DNA of 42,617 bases from assembly GCA_964636405.1 (NCBI GenBank), contig CAZWSI010000018.1:1-42617 (forward strand). The letters run 5' to 3'. This DNA comes from CAZKGE01 sp964636405. GTDB taxonomy: Bacteria; Bacillota; Clostridia; Christensenellales; CAG-138. Each line of letters starts with the position of its first letter. Within the stretch, counting starts at the first letter, position 1. Shown one piece after another: positions 41,684 through 42,617 of the stretch. The notes beneath the pieces are model-generated. The model had not been told where the DNA came from. It saw only the letters and a program-made list of their open reading frames with translations, and ran no database searches. Both the position numbers and the translations under genes were made by a program.

Positions 41684-42617
41684 ATGAACGCACAAAAATT
41701 GACGCAAAAGAGCCTTGAGGCCGTGCAGAGCGCGCACAGCCTGTCCGTGGAAAACGGAAATCCGCAGGTGCAGCAGGAGCATCTTCTTGCCGCGCTTCTC
41801 GCGCAAAAGGACGGCCTGATTCCCAGCCTGCTTTCCGGCATGGGCGTGGACGCGGCGGCCTTTTCGGCGGAGGCACGCGCGCTCCTTTCGCGCATCCCGC
41901 GCATGTCGGGCAGCGGCGCGAACGCGGAAGCTGTGTATCTTTCGCGCGAGCTGGACGTGGCCCTGACGGCGGCGGAGAAGCGCGCTGACAAGATGGGCGA
42001 CGAATATGTCTCCGTAGAGCATCTGTTTTACGGGCTGCTGGAAAAGCCCTCGCAGGAGATTAAGAAGCTGTTTTCAAGCTTTGCCATCGACGAAAAGCGT
42101 TTCACGGAGCAGCTTGGGAAAATTCGGGGGAAGCGCCGCGTACAGTCGGATAATCCCGAGAGCAGCTATGATGTGCTGAACAAATATGGGCAGGATCTTG
42201 TGGAGCTCGCGCGCAATCAAAAGCTGGATCCGGTCATCGGCCGCGACGAGGAGATTCGCAGCGTTGTGCGCATTCTGTCGCGCAAAACGAAGAACAATCC
42301 TTGCCTCATCGGCGAGCCGGGCGTGGGCAAAACGGCCATCGCGGAGGGCCTCGCGCTGCGCATTGTGCGCGGCGACGTGCCCGATAACCTCAAGGATCGC
42401 AAGCTCTTTGCGCTCGACATGGGCGCGCTGGTCGCGGGCGCGAAGTTCCGGGGCGAATTTGAGGAGCGCCTCAAGGCCGTGCTCAATGAGATCAAGGAAT
42501 CCAACGGAACGATCATCCTGTTTATTGACGAGCTGCACACCATCGTGGGCGCCGGCAAGACGGAGGGTGCGATGGACGCGGGCAACATCCTCAAGCCCAT
42601 GCTCGCGCGCGGTGAGC
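41684..42617 (+). CDS. clpB: ATP-dependent chaperone ClpB (partial)
   Basis: Disaggregase of the Hsp100 family, working with DnaK to recover aggregated proteins. The frame is open to the window edge, giving 311 of about 860 residues. The N-terminal Clp repeat domain (about 1-145) starts KLTQKSLEAVQSAHSLS with QQEHLLAALL. The first AAA domain has RDEEIRSVVRILSRKTKNNP, Walker A GEPGVGKT (210-217) and Walker B ILFIDELH (278-285). The coiled-coil middle domain that separates ClpB from ClpC is not reached, but the N-terminus favours ClpB. GGAGG precedes the start. Confidence 0.9.
   Translation, partial: MNAQKLTQKSLEAVQSAHSLSVENGNPQVQQEHLLAALLAQKDGLIPSLLSGMGVDAAAFSAEARALLSRIPRMSGSGANAEAVYLSRELDVALTAAEKRADKMGDEYVSVEHLFYGLLEKPSQEIKKLFSSFAIDEKRFTEQLGKIRGKRRVQSDNPESSYDVLNKYGQDLVELARNQKLDPVIGRDEEIRSVVRILSRKTKNNPCLIGEPGVGKTAIAEGLALRIVRGDVPDNLKDRKLFALDMGALVAGAKFRGEFEERLKAVLNEIKESNGTIILFIDELHTIVGAGKTEGAMDAGNILKPMLARGE

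Noticed and set aside
1..42617. CRISPR arrays, tRNA/rRNA genes, prophage or integrase
   Set aside because: No regularly spaced direct repeats, no tRNA-like cloverleaf that I could recognise and no phage or recombinase proteins were found by reading both strands.

Overview
The window comes from a GC-rich genome (about 60% GC or more by eye) that looks like a fermentative, anaerobic member of the Clostridia. The reasons are a B12/PLP-dependent ornithine fermentation operon with an arginine deiminase, a FeoA-FeoB fusion, an IspH-ribosomal-protein-S1 fusion behind a BaiN-like flavoprotein, cmk and plsC, a RpiR-type regulator, and strong Shine-Dalgarno sites with several GTG/TTG starts. I cannot place it below class level. 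No rRNA, tRNA, CRISPR array, phage or transposase gene is visible.

Layout. 1-5398 (minus): arcA-ord-ortA-ortB-oraS-oraE, carrying arginine through citrulline/ornithine to 2,4-diaminopentanoate and then to alanine and acetyl-CoA; oraE runs off the left edge. 5439-5587: a 149-bp non-coding insertion element (MITE). 5767-6576: a GNAT acetyltransferase. 6616-11191 (minus): a five-gene siderophore/heme/corrinoid-type ABC importer operon flanked by two unusual exported proteins, plus a broken mini-lipoprotein. 11377-11525: a second, identical MITE copy. 11625-14872 (plus): a class I aminotransferase and a membrane nucleotide-sugar dehydratase. 15023-18783 (minus): a MacB/FtsX-type ABC exporter. 18943-20286: a ClC anion channel. 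20349-28499 (mostly minus): envelope and housekeeping genes (flavin reductase-like protein, DUF378 protein, zinc-ribbon membrane protein, M15 peptidase lipoprotein, acyltransferase, AIM24-like protein, frameshifted metallophosphoesterase lipoprotein). 28730-31237: feoAB under a DtxR-type operator. 31381-37983 (plus): surE, rpiR-like, baiN-like, cmk, plsC, ispH-rpsA, tightly packed. 38179-40854 (minus): PatB-type C-S lyase and a MATE transporter. 40999-42617 (plus): a ribbon-helix-helix protein and clpB, cut by the right edge.

The most notable non-gene signals are the two 100% identical 149-bp MITEs, each with perfect 18-bp terminal inverted repeats and its own perfect 10-bp target duplication. 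Others are an internal promoter, ribosome binding site and start codon at the IspH/S1 junction; an 11-bp hairpin that buries the ribosome binding site of the DUF378 gene; and two lipoprotein genes each broken by one apparent extra C in a C5 run. The most system-like locus is the ABC importer operon, which adds a two-repeat lipoprotein and a secreted SGAT-motif protein to a FecBCD-like transporter.
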